From: JAFGMR01 sp964632755
GTDB taxonomy: Archaea > Halobacteriota > Methanosarcinia > Methanotrichales > Methanotrichaceae
Assembly (NCBI GenBank): GCA_964632755.1
Contig: CAZWDT010000015.1
Location: 1 to 44,146, forward strand
Direction: 5' to 3'
DNA length: 44,146 nucleotides
Position 1 is the first letter of the stretch; every line of letters starts with the position of its first letter. A program made the position numbers and the translations under genes. Below are positions 7,929 to 15,436 of this stretch, piece by piece. Below the pieces are notes generated by a model. It searched no databases, was not told where the DNA came from, and saw only the letters and a program-made list of their open reading frames with translations.

Positions 7929-8643
7929 CAGGGCTATTACCGTCTTCAGCCCTGATGGACGGCTCTTCCAGGTGGAGTACGCCAGGGAAGCGGTGCGGCG
8001 AGGGACCACAGCTGTGGGTATAAAGGCGGTGGACGGTGTGGCCGTGCTGGTGGACAAAAGAATAACCAGTCGGCTGATGGAGCCGGAGTCCATCGAGAAG
8101 ATATTCCAGATAGATTCGCATATAGGGGCGGCAACTTCAGGCCTAGTGGCCGATGCCAGGGTCTTGATCGACCGAGCAAGGGTCGAGTGCCAGATCAACA
8201 GGCTGATCTACGACGAGAGGATAGGCGTCGAGACGCTGGCGAAGAAGGTATGTGACTTCAAGCAGACCTACACACAATATGGTGGGGTGAGGCCTTTTGG
8301 CACTGCGCTGCTCATCATAGGTGCGGATGATGAACGAACGAGGCTATTCGAGACGGATCCTAGCGGCGCGCTCCTCGAGTACAAGGCAACAGGGATAGGA
8401 GCCGGGCGGGCAGCTGTCATGGAGGTCTTCGAGGAGAAGTATCGAGTGGATATGTCCATGGAAGAGGCCATTCTACTCGGGCTCGAGGCGCTCTACAAGG
8501 CCTCCGAGGGCAAGTTCGAGGCGGCAACGACCGAGATTGGGCTGATCAAGCTGGCCGACAAGACATTTCACAAGCTGGAAGAGGCGGAGGTGGCTTCCTA
8601 CGTAGAGAGAATGAAAGCCACTCAAGCCGAGGAAGAGGCTTAA
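7900..8643 (+). CDS. psmA: Proteasome subunit alpha
   Basis: Alpha subunit of the archaeal 20S proteasome, forming the outer seven-member rings that gate access to the proteolytic chamber. The 247 residues begin with the family's gate sequence MQMAPQMGYDRAITVFSPDG, followed by RLFQVEYAREAVRRG and GVAVLVDKRITSRL. No catalytic threonine is expected in alpha. I prefer ATG 7900, where homologues begin, over the in-frame ATG 7885; GGAG at 7887 fits the later start. It overlaps the 3' end of the Pop5 gene and is followed two bases later by the SBDS gene. Confidence 0.96.
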   Translation: MQMAPQMGYDRAITVFSPDGRLFQVEYAREAVRRGTTAVGIKAVDGVAVLVDKRITSRLMEPESIEKIFQIDSHIGAATSGLVADARVLIDRARVECQINRLIYDERIGVETLAKKVCDFKQTYTQYGGVRPFGTALLIIGADDERTRLFETDPSGALLEYKATGIGAGRAAVMEVFEEKYRVDMSMEEAILLGLEALYKASEGKFEAATTEIGLIKLADKTFHKLEEAEVASYVERMKATQAEEEA

Positions 8644-8645
8644 GG

Positions 8646-9344
8646 ATGGTTAACGTAGATGAAGCGGTAGCAGCCAGGCTGAAGGGTCACGGGACCGAGT
8701 TCGAGGTCTTGGTGGACGCAGATGGAGCCCTGGCCTACCGTCGCGGCGAGGATGTATTGCTGGAGGATATACTGGCCGTCGAGGACGTCTTCCAGAACGC
8801 GAGCCGGGGAGATAGGAGCCCCGTCGAAGACTTGATGAAGGCCTTCGGCACAACAGACGTCCTAACAATTGCAGATAAGATAGTCAAGAAGGGCGAGATC
8901 AGCCTGACAGCTGAACAGAGGAAGAAGTTCATCGAGGCCAAGCGGCTCCAGGTAATAGCGATCATCGCTCGAAACGCGATCAATCCCCAGACCAAGACCC
9001 CACACCCTCCCGGCCGAATAGAGCAGGCGATTAAGGAGGCAAGGGTGAACATCGATCCATCCAAGTCCACCGATGAGCTGGTCAACATAGCAATGAAGGC
9101 CATCCGCCCTCTGATACCCATAAGATTCGAGGAGGTAGACATCGCGGTCAAGGTCCAGGCCAGCTTTGCTGCAAAGGCCTACGGGGAGATCGCCGAGTTC
9201 GGCCAGGTCGTGAGAGAGGCCTGGCAGAACGACGGCTCCTGGATAGGAGTCATCAGGATCCCCGCAGGGATGCAGGAGGACTTCTATGCCCTCATCAATA
9301 GGCTGACCAAGGGGGATGCGGAGACCAAGCTGTTGAAGCGATGA
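8646..9344 (+). CDS. sdo1: Ribosome maturation protein SBDS/Sdo1
   Basis: Archaeal orthologue of SBDS (Shwachman-Bodian-Diamond protein, yeast Sdo1), which helps release the anti-association factor aIF6 from 50S subunits. The 232 residues show the three-domain pattern: N-terminal FYSH domain (VNVDEAVAARLKGHGTEFEVLVD to IADKIVKKGEISLTAEQR), middle helical domain with PHPPGRIEQAIKEARVNIDP, and a C-terminal ferredoxin-like domain ending near NDGSWIGVIRIPAGMQEDF. Length is normal. It sits between psmA and rrp4 as in many euryarchaeal exosome operons. Confidence 0.95.
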   Translation: MVNVDEAVAARLKGHGTEFEVLVDADGALAYRRGEDVLLEDILAVEDVFQNASRGDRSPVEDLMKAFGTTDVLTIADKIVKKGEISLTAEQRKKFIEAKRLQVIAIIARNAINPQTKTPHPPGRIEQAIKEARVNIDPSKSTDELVNIAMKAIRPLIPIRFEEVDIAVKVQASFAAKAYGEIAEFGQVVREAWQNDGSWIGVIRIPAGMQEDFYALINRLTKGDAETKLLKR

Positions 9345-9354
9345 GGGTACAAAG

Positions 9355-10032
9355 ATGGATAGGATCGATCGAACTATTGTGGTGCCAGGCGATATCCTCT
9401 CCGAGGACGAGAAGAGGTCCGGGGAGGGGACATATGTCAAGGACGGGAGGGTTCACTCACTCCTCTATGGGTTTGCCAACTACAGGGACAACAGGATCAA
9501 CGTAATACCCCTGGCCGGCAAGTACGTCCCTGCCTCTGGCGACCACATTATAGGCATAGTCAAGGACATCACATTCTCCAACTGGATCGTGGACATCAGC
9601 TCCCCCTACGATGGACTGCTCCATATATCCGAGTTCCCCAAAAGAATAGATTCGGAGGAGATGTCCCTACACCTGCGCATAGGAAGCTCCCTCATGGCCC
9701 GTGTGAAGGAGGTAGACTGCACGATGAAAGTTGAGCTGACCGTGAATGACCGGAGACTTGGCCCCATCAAGAACGGCAGGTTGATGGAAATAAGCCACAC
9801 CAGGGTGCCCCGGCTCATCGGAAAAGGCGGTTCCATGATCGGAATGCTAAAAAAAGAGCTCAACTGCAACATATTCGTGGGCCAGAACGGTCGCATCTGG
9901 GTCAGCGGGAACGAGGACGACATGGATCTGGCTATAAAGACCATATTACTAATCGAGAAGGAGGCCCATACCAACGGCCTTACCGACCGGATCGTGGAGT
10001 TCCTCAGGGTGGAGAAGGGGAGCAGAAGTTGA
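9355..10032 (+). CDS. rrp4: Exosome RNA-binding subunit Rrp4
   Basis: Rrp4 forms part of the RNA-binding cap on the archaeal exosome ring and directs substrates into the phosphorolytic chamber. The 225 residues contain the N-terminal domain (VVPGDILSEDEKRSGEGTY), an S1 domain (about residues 60-130, with WIVDISSPYDGLLHISEFP) and a KH domain with the GKGG loop at LIGKGGSMIGMLKK. The start is ATG 9355. The stop overlaps the TTG of rrp41, so cap and ring subunits are translationally linked. Confidence 0.95.
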   Translation: MDRIDRTIVVPGDILSEDEKRSGEGTYVKDGRVHSLLYGFANYRDNRINVIPLAGKYVPASGDHIIGIVKDITFSNWIVDISSPYDGLLHISEFPKRIDSEEMSLHLRIGSSLMARVKEVDCTMKVELTVNDRRLGPIKNGRLMEISHTRVPRLIGKGGSMIGMLKKELNCNIFVGQNGRIWVSGNEDDMDLAIKTILLIEKEAHTNGLTDRIVEFLRVEKGSRS

Positions 10033-10790
10033 TCTTTATGGAAGAGAAGATATCATTCATCAAGGACGGCCTTCGACTCGACGGGAGGAGGGCAGAAGAG
10101 CTGCGTCCCATCAAGATAGAGGTTGGCGTTCTGGCCAGGGCCGACGGCTCGTGTTACGTGGAGATGGGAAAGAACAGGGTGATCGCGGCCGTCTACGGGC
10201 CGAGGGAAGTTCACCCCAGACACCTCCAAGAGGTGACGAGGGCCATAGTCCGCTACAGGTATAACATGGCCTCCTTCTCGGTAGAGGAGAGGAGGCGTCC
10301 CGGGCCGGATAGGCGAAGCCACGAGCTATCCAAGGTGGGTCGCGAGGCCCTGGAGCCGGTCATTCTTACATCTTACTTTCCCCGATCGGTGATCGACGTG
10401 TTCGTTGAGATCCTTCAGGCAGATGCAGGAACGAGGACTGCTGGGATCAATGCGGCCTCGGTCGCCCTCGCCGATGCAGGAATCCCCATGCGAAGTCTGA
10501 TCAGCTCCTGTGCCGCAGGAAAGGTCGGAGGAGAGATCGTCCTCGATCCCATGAAGGAAGAGGACAACTTCGGCGACGCCGATATGCCGATCGCAATGAC
10601 CCCTGCTGGCGAGATAACGCTCCTGCAGATGGACGGAGGTCTTACGATCGATGAGTTCCATGAGGCTTTGGAGCTTGCTAGATCCGGTTGCCGCCAGATC
10701 TACGAGGTCCAGAGAAGGGTGCTCATCGAAAAGTATGGCCAACTCGAGGGTGAGAGAGGAGAACGAACGGAGGTGGCCACCTGTGACTAA
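10029..10790 (+). CDS. rrp41: Exosome catalytic subunit Rrp41
   Basis: The RNase PH-type subunit that carries the phosphorolytic active site of the archaeal exosome, degrading RNA 3' to 5' and able to add A-rich tails. Conserved are LDGRRAEELRPIKIEVGVL, NRVIAAVYGPREVHP, the RxxxR region AIVRYRYNMASFS, TRTAGINAASVALADAGIPM and a catalytic-site segment around DPMKEEDNFGDADMPIAM. The TTG start at 10029 has GGGGAG six bases upstream and overlaps the rrp4 stop; ATG 10038 is possible but poorly spaced. Length about 253 residues. Confidence 0.95.
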   Translation: MIFMEEKISFIKDGLRLDGRRAEELRPIKIEVGVLARADGSCYVEMGKNRVIAAVYGPREVHPRHLQEVTRAIVRYRYNMASFSVEERRRPGPDRRSHELSKVGREALEPVILTSYFPRSVIDVFVEILQADAGTRTAGINAASVALADAGIPMRSLISSCAAGKVGGEIVLDPMKEEDNFGDADMPIAMTPAGEITLLQMDGGLTIDEFHEALELARSGCRQIYEVQRRVLIEKYGQLEGERGERTEVATCD

Positions 10791-11559
10791 CGTCATATCC
10801 GAGATCAGGAAGGATTACCTCTACAACCTCATGCTCCGCGGAGAGAGGGCTGATGGCAGATCCTTCGACGGCTATAGGGATATCTCCATCCAGAGGGGAT
10901 TCATAGAGAAGGCAGAGGGAAGTGCCCTTGTTAAGCTTGGAAAGACCCAGGTGCTCGTGGGGGTGAAGATGCAGCCTGGAGAGCCCTTCGCGGACTCTCC
11001 GGATCGAGGGGTGATCATAACTAACGCTGAGCTTGTGCCCCTGGCCTCGCCCTTCTTCGAGCCCGGACCCCCCAATGAGATGGGAATCGAGCTTGCCCGA
11101 TTGGTTGATAGAGGGGTGCGCGAGTCGAAATCCCTGGACCTTAAGTCCCTCTGCATAGTTCCGGGGGAGAAGGTCTGGATCATCTTCATAGATGTGCATA
11201 TACTCGACGACTGCGGGAATATTATGGATGCATCGAGCCTTGGAGCGATAGCCGCACTCCTGAACACGATCGTCCCCGCGAAGAAGTTCGGCCTTGGGGA
11301 GGATTATCCATTGGAGGTCAAGGACGTGCCTATCGCGACAACAGCCATGGAGTTTGGCGGCGTCATCCTCTTCGACGCCGATAGCGACGAGGAACCGATA
11401 GCCTCAACCAAGATGACGGTGATCACCACCGCCGATGGGAGGATATGCGGGATGCAGAAGAGCGGGACAGGAATGCTCGAGACGGAACAGGTCTACCGCA
11501 TCGTTGATATAGCATGCGAGAGGGCTAGAGAGATCCGGGAGAAGTTTCTGGAAGTATAA
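10783..11559 (+). CDS. rrp42: Exosome ring subunit Rrp42
   Basis: Rrp42 is the non-catalytic RNase PH-like partner that alternates with Rrp41 in the hexameric exosome ring and helps bind RNA. The 258-residue product starts at GTG 10783, preceded by GGAGGTG (10769-10775) and overlapping the rrp41 stop by eight bases. Family features: RADGRSFDGYRDISIQRGFIEKAEGSALVKLGKTQVLVGV, the PFFEPGPPNEMGIELARLVDRG segment and the C-terminal GMQKSGTGMLETEQV. Phosphate-coordinating residues of Rrp41 are not expected here. Confidence 0.95.
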   Translation: MTNVISEIRKDYLYNLMLRGERADGRSFDGYRDISIQRGFIEKAEGSALVKLGKTQVLVGVKMQPGEPFADSPDRGVIITNAELVPLASPFFEPGPPNEMGIELARLVDRGVRESKSLDLKSLCIVPGEKVWIIFIDVHILDDCGNIMDASSLGAIAALLNTIVPAKKFGLGEDYPLEVKDVPIATTAMEFGGVILFDADSDEEPIASTKMTVITTADGRICGMQKSGTGMLETEQVYRIVDIACERAREIREKFLEV

Positions 11560-11561
11560 TC

Positions 11562-11843
11562 ATGGTCAAGCAGTTCAGGAAAGGTAGGAAGAGCAGGTCG
11601 GCTGCCAGGTTCGGTGCCAGGTACGGAAGGAAGTCGAGAAAGATCGTTGCCGACATGGAGGAGAAGAGCAAGGCCAGCTATGAGTGCCCCCAGTGCGGCA
11701 GGATGAAGGTAAAAAGGACCAGCACTGCCATCTGGAGATGCTCCAAGTGCTCCTTCGCTTTCGCTGGGGGCGCCTACATACCGGTCACATCCGCCGGCAA
11801 GTCCGTGACCAAGTCCATGAAGAGGACGATGGAGATCGAGTGA
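11562..11843 (+). CDS. rpl37ae: Large ribosomal subunit protein eL43 (L37Ae)
   Basis: A 93-residue zinc-binding 50S protein. It has the basic N-terminus typical of L37Ae and the zinc ribbon CPQCGRMKVKRTSTAIWRCSKC, followed by FAFAGGAYIPVTSAGKSV. It begins two bases after rrp42 and is followed one base later by rpoP, the usual archaeal order. Confidence 0.95.
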   Translation: MVKQFRKGRKSRSAARFGARYGRKSRKIVADMEEKSKASYECPQCGRMKVKRTSTAIWRCSKCSFAFAGGAYIPVTSAGKSVTKSMKRTMEIE

Positions 11844-11844
11844 T

Positions 11845-11982
11845 ATGGCCTATAGGTGCACCAGATGCAAGAGGACCGTCGAGGTCGACTATGAGTACAG
11901 CGGCATAAGGTGCCCCTACTGTGGCCATAGAATTCTCATGAAGGAACGCCCGACGACGGTCAAGAAGATGAAGGCCGTCTGA
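11845..11982 (+). CDS. rpoP: DNA-directed RNA polymerase subunit P
   Basis: The 45-residue Rpb12-like zinc subunit of archaeal RNA polymerase, which supports promoter open-complex formation. Reading from ATG 11845 gives YRCTRCKRTVEVDY and IRCPYCGHRILMKERP; Cys5, Cys8, Cys23 and Cys26 form the zinc ribbon, and the C-terminal RILMKERP motif is characteristic. It is too short for most ORF lists. It lies one base after the L37Ae gene. Confidence 0.95.
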   Translation: MAYRCTRCKRTVEVDYEYSGIRCPYCGHRILMKERPTTVKKMKAV

Positions 11983-12009
11983 AAGCGTAATTCCCCAGGC
12001 AGGAGACAG

Positions 12010-12237
12010 ATGAGGTGTGATGCTTCGATCGTCCTGGAGACGACGGCCGCCGATGAGGTCTTTTGGGCTCTTGCCTGCGAGATGGATGATGAACTCCATC
12101 GAGGTGTGGTCGATCTCCAGCGAGGAGATGGGCAGGTGGAGATCAGGATAGAGGGTCGGGATCTGGCCTCGGCCAGGGCTGCCCTGAATACCTGGATTCG
12201 GCTGCTCAAGATAGGATGGGAGATGATGAATATATGA
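12010..12237 (+). CDS. pcc1: KEOPS complex subunit Pcc1
   Basis: A 75-residue protein of the Pcc1 family. Pcc1 is the dimerising subunit of KEOPS, which makes the N6-threonylcarbamoyl-adenosine 37 modification in ANN-decoding tRNAs together with Kae1, Bud32 and Cgi121. Seen here are the strand-helix pattern ending SARAALNTWIRLLKIGWEMMNI, in which the final helix is the most conserved part. It begins at ATG 12010 and its stop overlaps the prefoldin start by ATGA. A tRNA-Arg(UCU), a KEOPS-class tRNA by its codon AGA, lies about 370 bases downstream; that is probably coincidence. Confidence 0.85.
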   Translation: MRCDASIVLETTAADEVFWALACEMDDELHRGVVDLQRGDGQVEIRIEGRDLASARAALNTWIRLLKIGWEMMNI

Positions 12238-12596
12238 GCACGGAATTGCCTCCACAGATACAGAACCAGCTTGCTCAGCTGCAGCAGCTCCAGCAGCAGG
12301 GGCAGGCTCTGGTCAGCCAGAAGAGCCAGATCGAGATCATGATCAAGGAGATCGAGGCCGCCCTCAAGGAGCTTGAGACGGCAGCCGACGATCAGATCAT
12401 TTACAAGAGCGTGGGAGATATCCTCATAAAGTCGGAAAAGGCCAAGATCCAAGAGGACCTGACGGAGAAGAAGGACATCATGGACCTTCGCCTTAAGACG
12501 ATGGCAAAGCAGGAGGAGAGGATACAGAGCAGGTTCATTCAGCTCCAGGACCAGCTGAAGCAGGCCTTGGGCGAGGCCCCCCCGAGGGGGGGATAA
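12234..12596 (+). CDS. pfdB: Prefoldin subunit beta
   Basis: Beta subunit of prefoldin, the jellyfish-shaped hexamer that delivers unfolded proteins to the thermosome. The 120 residues are mostly two long amphipathic helices (coiled coils, about residues 5-50 and 72-115) around a beta-hairpin with DQIIYKSVGDILIKSEK. I chose ATG 12234, which overlaps the Pcc1 stop by ATGA; a longer frame from ATG 12216 adds six residues with no homology. It ends the exosome superoperon. The last codons encode PPRGG inside a C7-GA-G7 hairpin. Confidence 0.92.
   Translation: MSTELPPQIQNQLAQLQQLQQQGQALVSQKSQIEIMIKEIEAALKELETAADDQIIYKSVGDILIKSEKAKIQEDLTEKKDIMDLRLKTMAKQEERIQSRFIQLQDQLKQALGEAPPRGG
12577..12592. terminator. 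C7/G7 hairpin at the end of pfdB
   Basis: Seven C (12577-12583), GA, then seven G (12586-12592) give a perfect self-complementary stem with a tiny loop, within the last prefoldin codons and followed by a mixed sequence without a T run. It may slow polymerase or protect the 3' end of the long transcript; a classical terminator is not shown. Confidence 0.3.
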
Positions 12597-12610
12597 CCTC
12601 CATCTTTCGC

Positions 12611-12685
12611 GGACCCGTGGCTTAGCCAGGATATAGCACCGGGCTTCTAACCCGGGGGTCGCGGGTTCGAATCCCGCCGGGTCCG
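12611..12685 (+). tRNA. tRNA-Arg (anticodon UCU)
   Basis: A full cloverleaf folds from 12611 to 12685: acceptor GGACCCG with CGGGTCC, D-arm GCTT/TAGC (last pair T-T), anticodon stem CCGGG/CCCGG with loop CTTCTAA (anticodon TCT at loop positions 34-36), variable GGGTC, T-arm GCGGG/CCCGC with TTCGAAT, and discriminator G. CCA is not encoded. It decodes AGA/AGG arginine codons. No intron is visible in the anticodon loop. Confidence 0.97.
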
Positions 12686-12711
12686 CCTAACTGATAATTG
12701 GGGAATGAAAA

Positions 12712-12900
12712 ATGTGCGAGCTTTCGGTTTACATGGTCGATGGGGAGCAAGAGGAGCTCCTCATGGATGAGGTGGTACACATCTTTGTCTCAGGCGATGA
12801 GATCATCATGGAAGGCATCTTCGGGGAGAGCAAGAAGGCCAAAGGGCGCCTTGTGGAAGTGGATATCACCCGAACACGAGCGATGCTTAAACCGGCTTGA
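12712..12900 (+). CDS. CooT-family nickel-binding protein
   Basis: A 62-residue protein that resembles CooT, the small nickel chaperone first described with carbon monoxide dehydrogenase of Rhodospirillum. Shared features are the N-terminal MCE with Cys2 (the proposed nickel ligand), the YMVDGEQEELLMDEVVHI strand pair, a GIFGESKKAKGRLVEVD turn and a hydrophobic C-terminal strand. Nickel is essential for CODH/ACS, hydrogenase and F430 in methanogens, so a role in nickel handling fits, but this is family-based inference. It follows the tRNA by 26 bases and may share its transcript or be separate. Confidence 0.8.
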   Translation: MCELSVYMVDGEQEELLMDEVVHIFVSGDEIIMEGIFGESKKAKGRLVEVDITRTRAMLKPA

Positions 12901-12932
12901 CGTCGGCCGAGGCCTCATCGGCGGCAGGCGTT

Positions 12933-13369
12933 CTCTATAGGCGGTAGGATCTCCTTATCGACGGCCAGCCCTATTTATCGAACATGCTCAATACGTTGAG
13001 GCAAATTGCCCTTTTGGCTAATCTTCAGCGGAACCGCAATGCCCCTTGATAGTGATCTCTTTTGATCAGTATCCTCACGATATTGAGCAAGTACTATCTC
13101 TCCTTATTTCAACCGCGAATGAACGCTAATATTTTGCTTTAATTCGCGTGTATTTGCTGTCCCTCTGAGCTTTTATATTGCGCTTCAATCCGAGTTTAGG
13201 CGTGCCGAAGTTGACAATAAGTCCAAGTGTAAGATTGGTAGCCCTCAAGTAATTGAGCAGTTGCTATTTATCGATGGCGGGCTTTCTTTATCGATGGAAA
13301 GATCTACTTAAGACTGCAAGCATTATCGATCGACGGCAGGCTTTATCTTATTGAAGGCGGATCTATCGG
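12933..13369 (+). repeat. Intergenic region with three degenerate repeats
   Basis: Between the CooT-like gene and the lipoprotein gene (about 470 bases) the sequence is AT-rich with no convincing ORF. A motif close to TTATCGAYGGCRGGCTTT occurs at about 12955-12980, 13267-13285 and 13323-13345. Each copy is flanked by a GGCGG/GATCT element, although its position relative to the motif differs. A TATA-like TTTTATATTG lies at 13170. The repeats suggest a regulatory array or a decayed small element. Confidence 0.4.
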
Positions 13370-13372
13370 TAC

Positions 13373-13921
13373 ATGAGACATAAGCTGATAACGATCATTC
13401 TCTTGCTGGGCGTAATCCCTTTATGCGGGTGCGTCGGCCAGGATGGGAGATCTGCTCCGGATCTGCCGAGGGAGAACCTCCCAATGGGCTTCGCATTCAG
13501 AGGGGAGATAAATGCTTCCACCCCCTGGATCAACATGACCGATGAGCTGAAGGAGTTCTACGGCGCAAACGATATCGGAACTGTCAATGCATCGATTGCC
13601 TACTACATCTGGGGACAGCCTGGCGTGGACTACGACGCAAAGATCACCATCATCGAGGCAAAGGACGAGGCACATGCGCAGGCCGCAGTCGAGAACTTCC
13701 GCCTCCAGCCGAAGTACGAGAAGCCTCCCTTATTTGGAGTGGACCGCTTCGGAACGGCGCAGGTAGGTGGCCAAGACGTCCTTGAGATAAGGGATACGGC
13801 TGGAAGAGACCAGATCTTGCGCTACAGTTATCTCTGGAATACTGGTGAGACTGCCTTCCTGGTTGAGGGAAACGGCAATAGGTCGCAGAGCCTGGAGCTT
13901 GCAAGCGCCATCGCTCTCTAA
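13373..13921 (+). CDS. Secreted lipoprotein of unknown function
   Basis: A 182-residue protein with a short lipoprotein-like signal peptide (hydrophobic LITIILLLGVIPLCGC with Cys at about residue 20), then a mature domain beginning with GFAFRGEINAS. No domain is recognised. The body alternates acidic and aromatic stretches (GTVNASIAYYIWGQPGVDYDAKI, FGTAQVGGQDVLEIRDTAG) and would sit on the outer face of the membrane. It starts at ATG 13373 and ends at a large palindrome that separates it from the convergent dhs gene. Confidence 0.7.
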   Translation: MRHKLITIILLLGVIPLCGCVGQDGRSAPDLPRENLPMGFAFRGEINASTPWINMTDELKEFYGANDIGTVNASIAYYIWGQPGVDYDAKITIIEAKDEAHAQAAVENFRLQPKYEKPPLFGVDRFGTAQVGGQDVLEIRDTAGRDQILRYSYLWNTGETAFLVEGNGNRSQSLELASAIAL

Positions 13922-13926
13922 GCTCG

Positions 13927-13969
13927 AAGGATCAAAGGCGGGCCATCTGCGCAGATGGCCCCGATCCTT
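13927..13969. terminator. Bidirectional terminator hairpin
   Basis: A perfect 22-base palindrome (13940-13961, GGGCCATCTGC and its complement) is extended by a second complementary pair, AAGGATC (13927-13933) with GATCCTT (13963-13969). It lies between two convergent genes, the expected place for a two-way terminator or RNA-stabilising hairpin. A T run follows on the plus strand. Confidence 0.65.
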
Positions 13970-14126
13970 TCCCAGTAAATGCCCTCGTTGGATGTCCTTT
14001 TTCTTCCATTGAGCATGAGCTCGCCCGGACCTCGAACGCCTCACATGGAAGTTTCATCTGCCGCGCACAAGAGCCGTCCTGATGCTTTCAGGCGTCTCTT
14101 CTCGCTTCCCACTGGAGGAACTGTCG

Positions 14127-15173
14127 CTACTTGGATCGAGCCTCGTAGCGGAGCGCGAGATCCGAGCCCTGCCAATCGAACCTGGGCGCGATCCTCCTTT
14201 TCGTCCCCGACCCCTTGAGAGCGTGGGCGACGAAGGGAAGCGCGATCGTTGCGTCGACGAAGGCCTGGGCCATCCTAGCCTTAGAATCGACCTTGCCCCA
14301 CGAGACCGCCTCGGAGAAGGTGCAGCCCGAGAGCCCTCCGAAGTATGGAGGATCGATGGTGTACTGAATTGCGTAGTTATGCCCGCCCTTATCGTTTCCG
14401 TGCAACGCGGCCACGACCTTAGTCTGCTGAATGAAGTTCTTCGGAACCCCCCCGCCGACGAAGACGACACCAGTCCTCGTCGACTGCTCGGTGATCTGGG
14501 TTATCTCATGGACATCCCTGATCTGATCGATCATCACCTTATGCCCATCTCGCCAAGCCATTACCATGCCTATGCCAATCGAGCTATCGCATAGGGCTGG
14601 CACGAAGATGGGAACCCCTGCCCTCTGGGCACTTCCGAGGATGGTGGTCTTCGGCATGTCGCTCCCCATGAGCTCCATCAGCTCCCTGGAGGAGTAGGAT
14701 CTATCCTGGCTCATCTTCCGCACGAGGTTCACGATGTATCTATCGCCCTTCTGAACGTCCTCCTCTGAAATATATACGTCGAATATCCGGTCTATGCCGC
14801 AATCCTTTAGATGGGCATCGTCCGCACCGGGATCGCCCCGGTAGTGAATAACTCCAAGCCCCTCGCAGAGGTCGTGGAATAGGTTCGCACCAGTGCTCAC
14901 GACGCAGTCGACCATCCGCTCTCTTATGAGGTAGGCTACAACCTCCTTGAGGCCTGCGGGAACCATCGCCCCCGCGAGTCCAAGGAAGATCGTCACCTCC
15001 TCATCATCGAGCATGTTCTGCCATACGTCCACAGACCGCCCAAGCTGACCTGCCTGGAACCCCAGCCTGCTCATATCCCTGGCAAGGCCGGCGATATCTC
15101 GATCCTCCATGGAAATCGTTGTGTGTTGCCTCTCGCGTTGAGGCAGATCCTTCTCCATATCAACCCCGGTCAT
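14127..15173 (-). CDS. dhs: Deoxyhypusine synthase
   Basis: Deoxyhypusine synthase transfers the aminobutyl group of spermidine to a lysine of aIF5A, using NAD, the first step of hypusine formation. In several archaea agmatine, rather than spermidine, appears to feed this pathway. The 348 residues contain the NAD-binding region (VTIFLGLAGAMVPAGLKEV), CVVSTGANLFHDLCE, SSIGIGMVMAW, KGGHNYAIQYTIDPPYFGGLSGCTFSEAVSWGKVD with the active-site lysine in SWGK, and the family C-terminus. The start at ATG 15173 fits a TATA box at 15225-15236; the longer reading frame begins before that promoter. ATG 15158 is another option. It is divergent from the arginine decarboxylase gene. Confidence 0.94.
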   Translation of the reverse strand: MTGVDMEKDLPQRERQHTTISMEDRDIAGLARDMSRLGFQAGQLGRSVDVWQNMLDDEEVTIFLGLAGAMVPAGLKEVVAYLIRERMVDCVVSTGANLFHDLCEGLGVIHYRGDPGADDAHLKDCGIDRIFDVYISEEDVQKGDRYIVNLVRKMSQDRSYSSRELMELMGSDMPKTTILGSAQRAGVPIFVPALCDSSIGIGMVMAWRDGHKVMIDQIRDVHEITQITEQSTRTGVVFVGGGVPKNFIQQTKVVAALHGNDKGGHNYAIQYTIDPPYFGGLSGCTFSEAVSWGKVDSKARMAQAFVDATIALPFVAHALKGSGTKRRIAPRFDWQGSDLALRYEARSK

Positions 15174-15224
15174 TGTCTCGTCAGTGGCGTTGGTGACGTT
15201 TAAAGATTGTCCAAGGGGGTTGGA

Positions 15225-15236
15225 ATTTTTATAAAA
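15225..15236 (-). promoter_or_regulatory. TATA box of dhs
   Basis: On the minus strand the sequence reads ATTTTATAAAAATT, with the centre about 58 bases upstream of ATG 15173, giving a leader of about 30 bases if transcription starts 25 bases downstream. Confidence 0.6.
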
Positions 15237-15254
15237 TTGGCCTGTAATGTAGGC

Positions 15255-15262
15255 TTTATATA
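15255..15262 (+). promoter_or_regulatory. TATA box of the leader-speA transcript
   Basis: TTTATATA followed by CC and an A-rich stretch is a canonical archaeal TATA element. Transcription would start near 15285, about 45 bases upstream of the leader ORF at 15329 and 140 bases upstream of speA. Confidence 0.65.
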
Positions 15263-15328
15263 CCAAAAGAGCACCCTATGGCAGGCCTGGGCAGCGGTCC
15301 AGGGTAACTAAGGAGGTGTTTGATCGTT

Positions 15329-15436
15329 ATGATCCAAACTAATAATTCAACTGGAGAGTATGGAGAGGGAAATAGGGGCAATGGCTACTACTGTCGGATA
15401 CGTCGCGACGGGAGGAGATCTCATGTGGAAGGTTGA
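15329..15436 (+). CDS. Arginine-rich leader ORF upstream of speA
   Basis: A 35-residue ORF from ATG 15329 with a strong GGAGGTG (15312-15318) ten bases upstream. It contains CRIRRDGRRSH near the C-terminus: five arginines in eight residues encoded by CGG, CGT, CGC, AGG and AGA, plus one more arginine earlier. Its 3' end overlaps the start of speA by 14 bases in another frame, and the speA ribosome-binding site lies within the leader. An upstream peptide rich in the substrate amino acid of the enzyme it precedes suggests ribosome-stalling or coupling control of speA by arginine supply. No homologue is known to me, so the role is inference. Confidence 0.45.
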   Translation: MIQTNNSTGEYGEGNRGNGYYCRIRRDGRRSHVEG

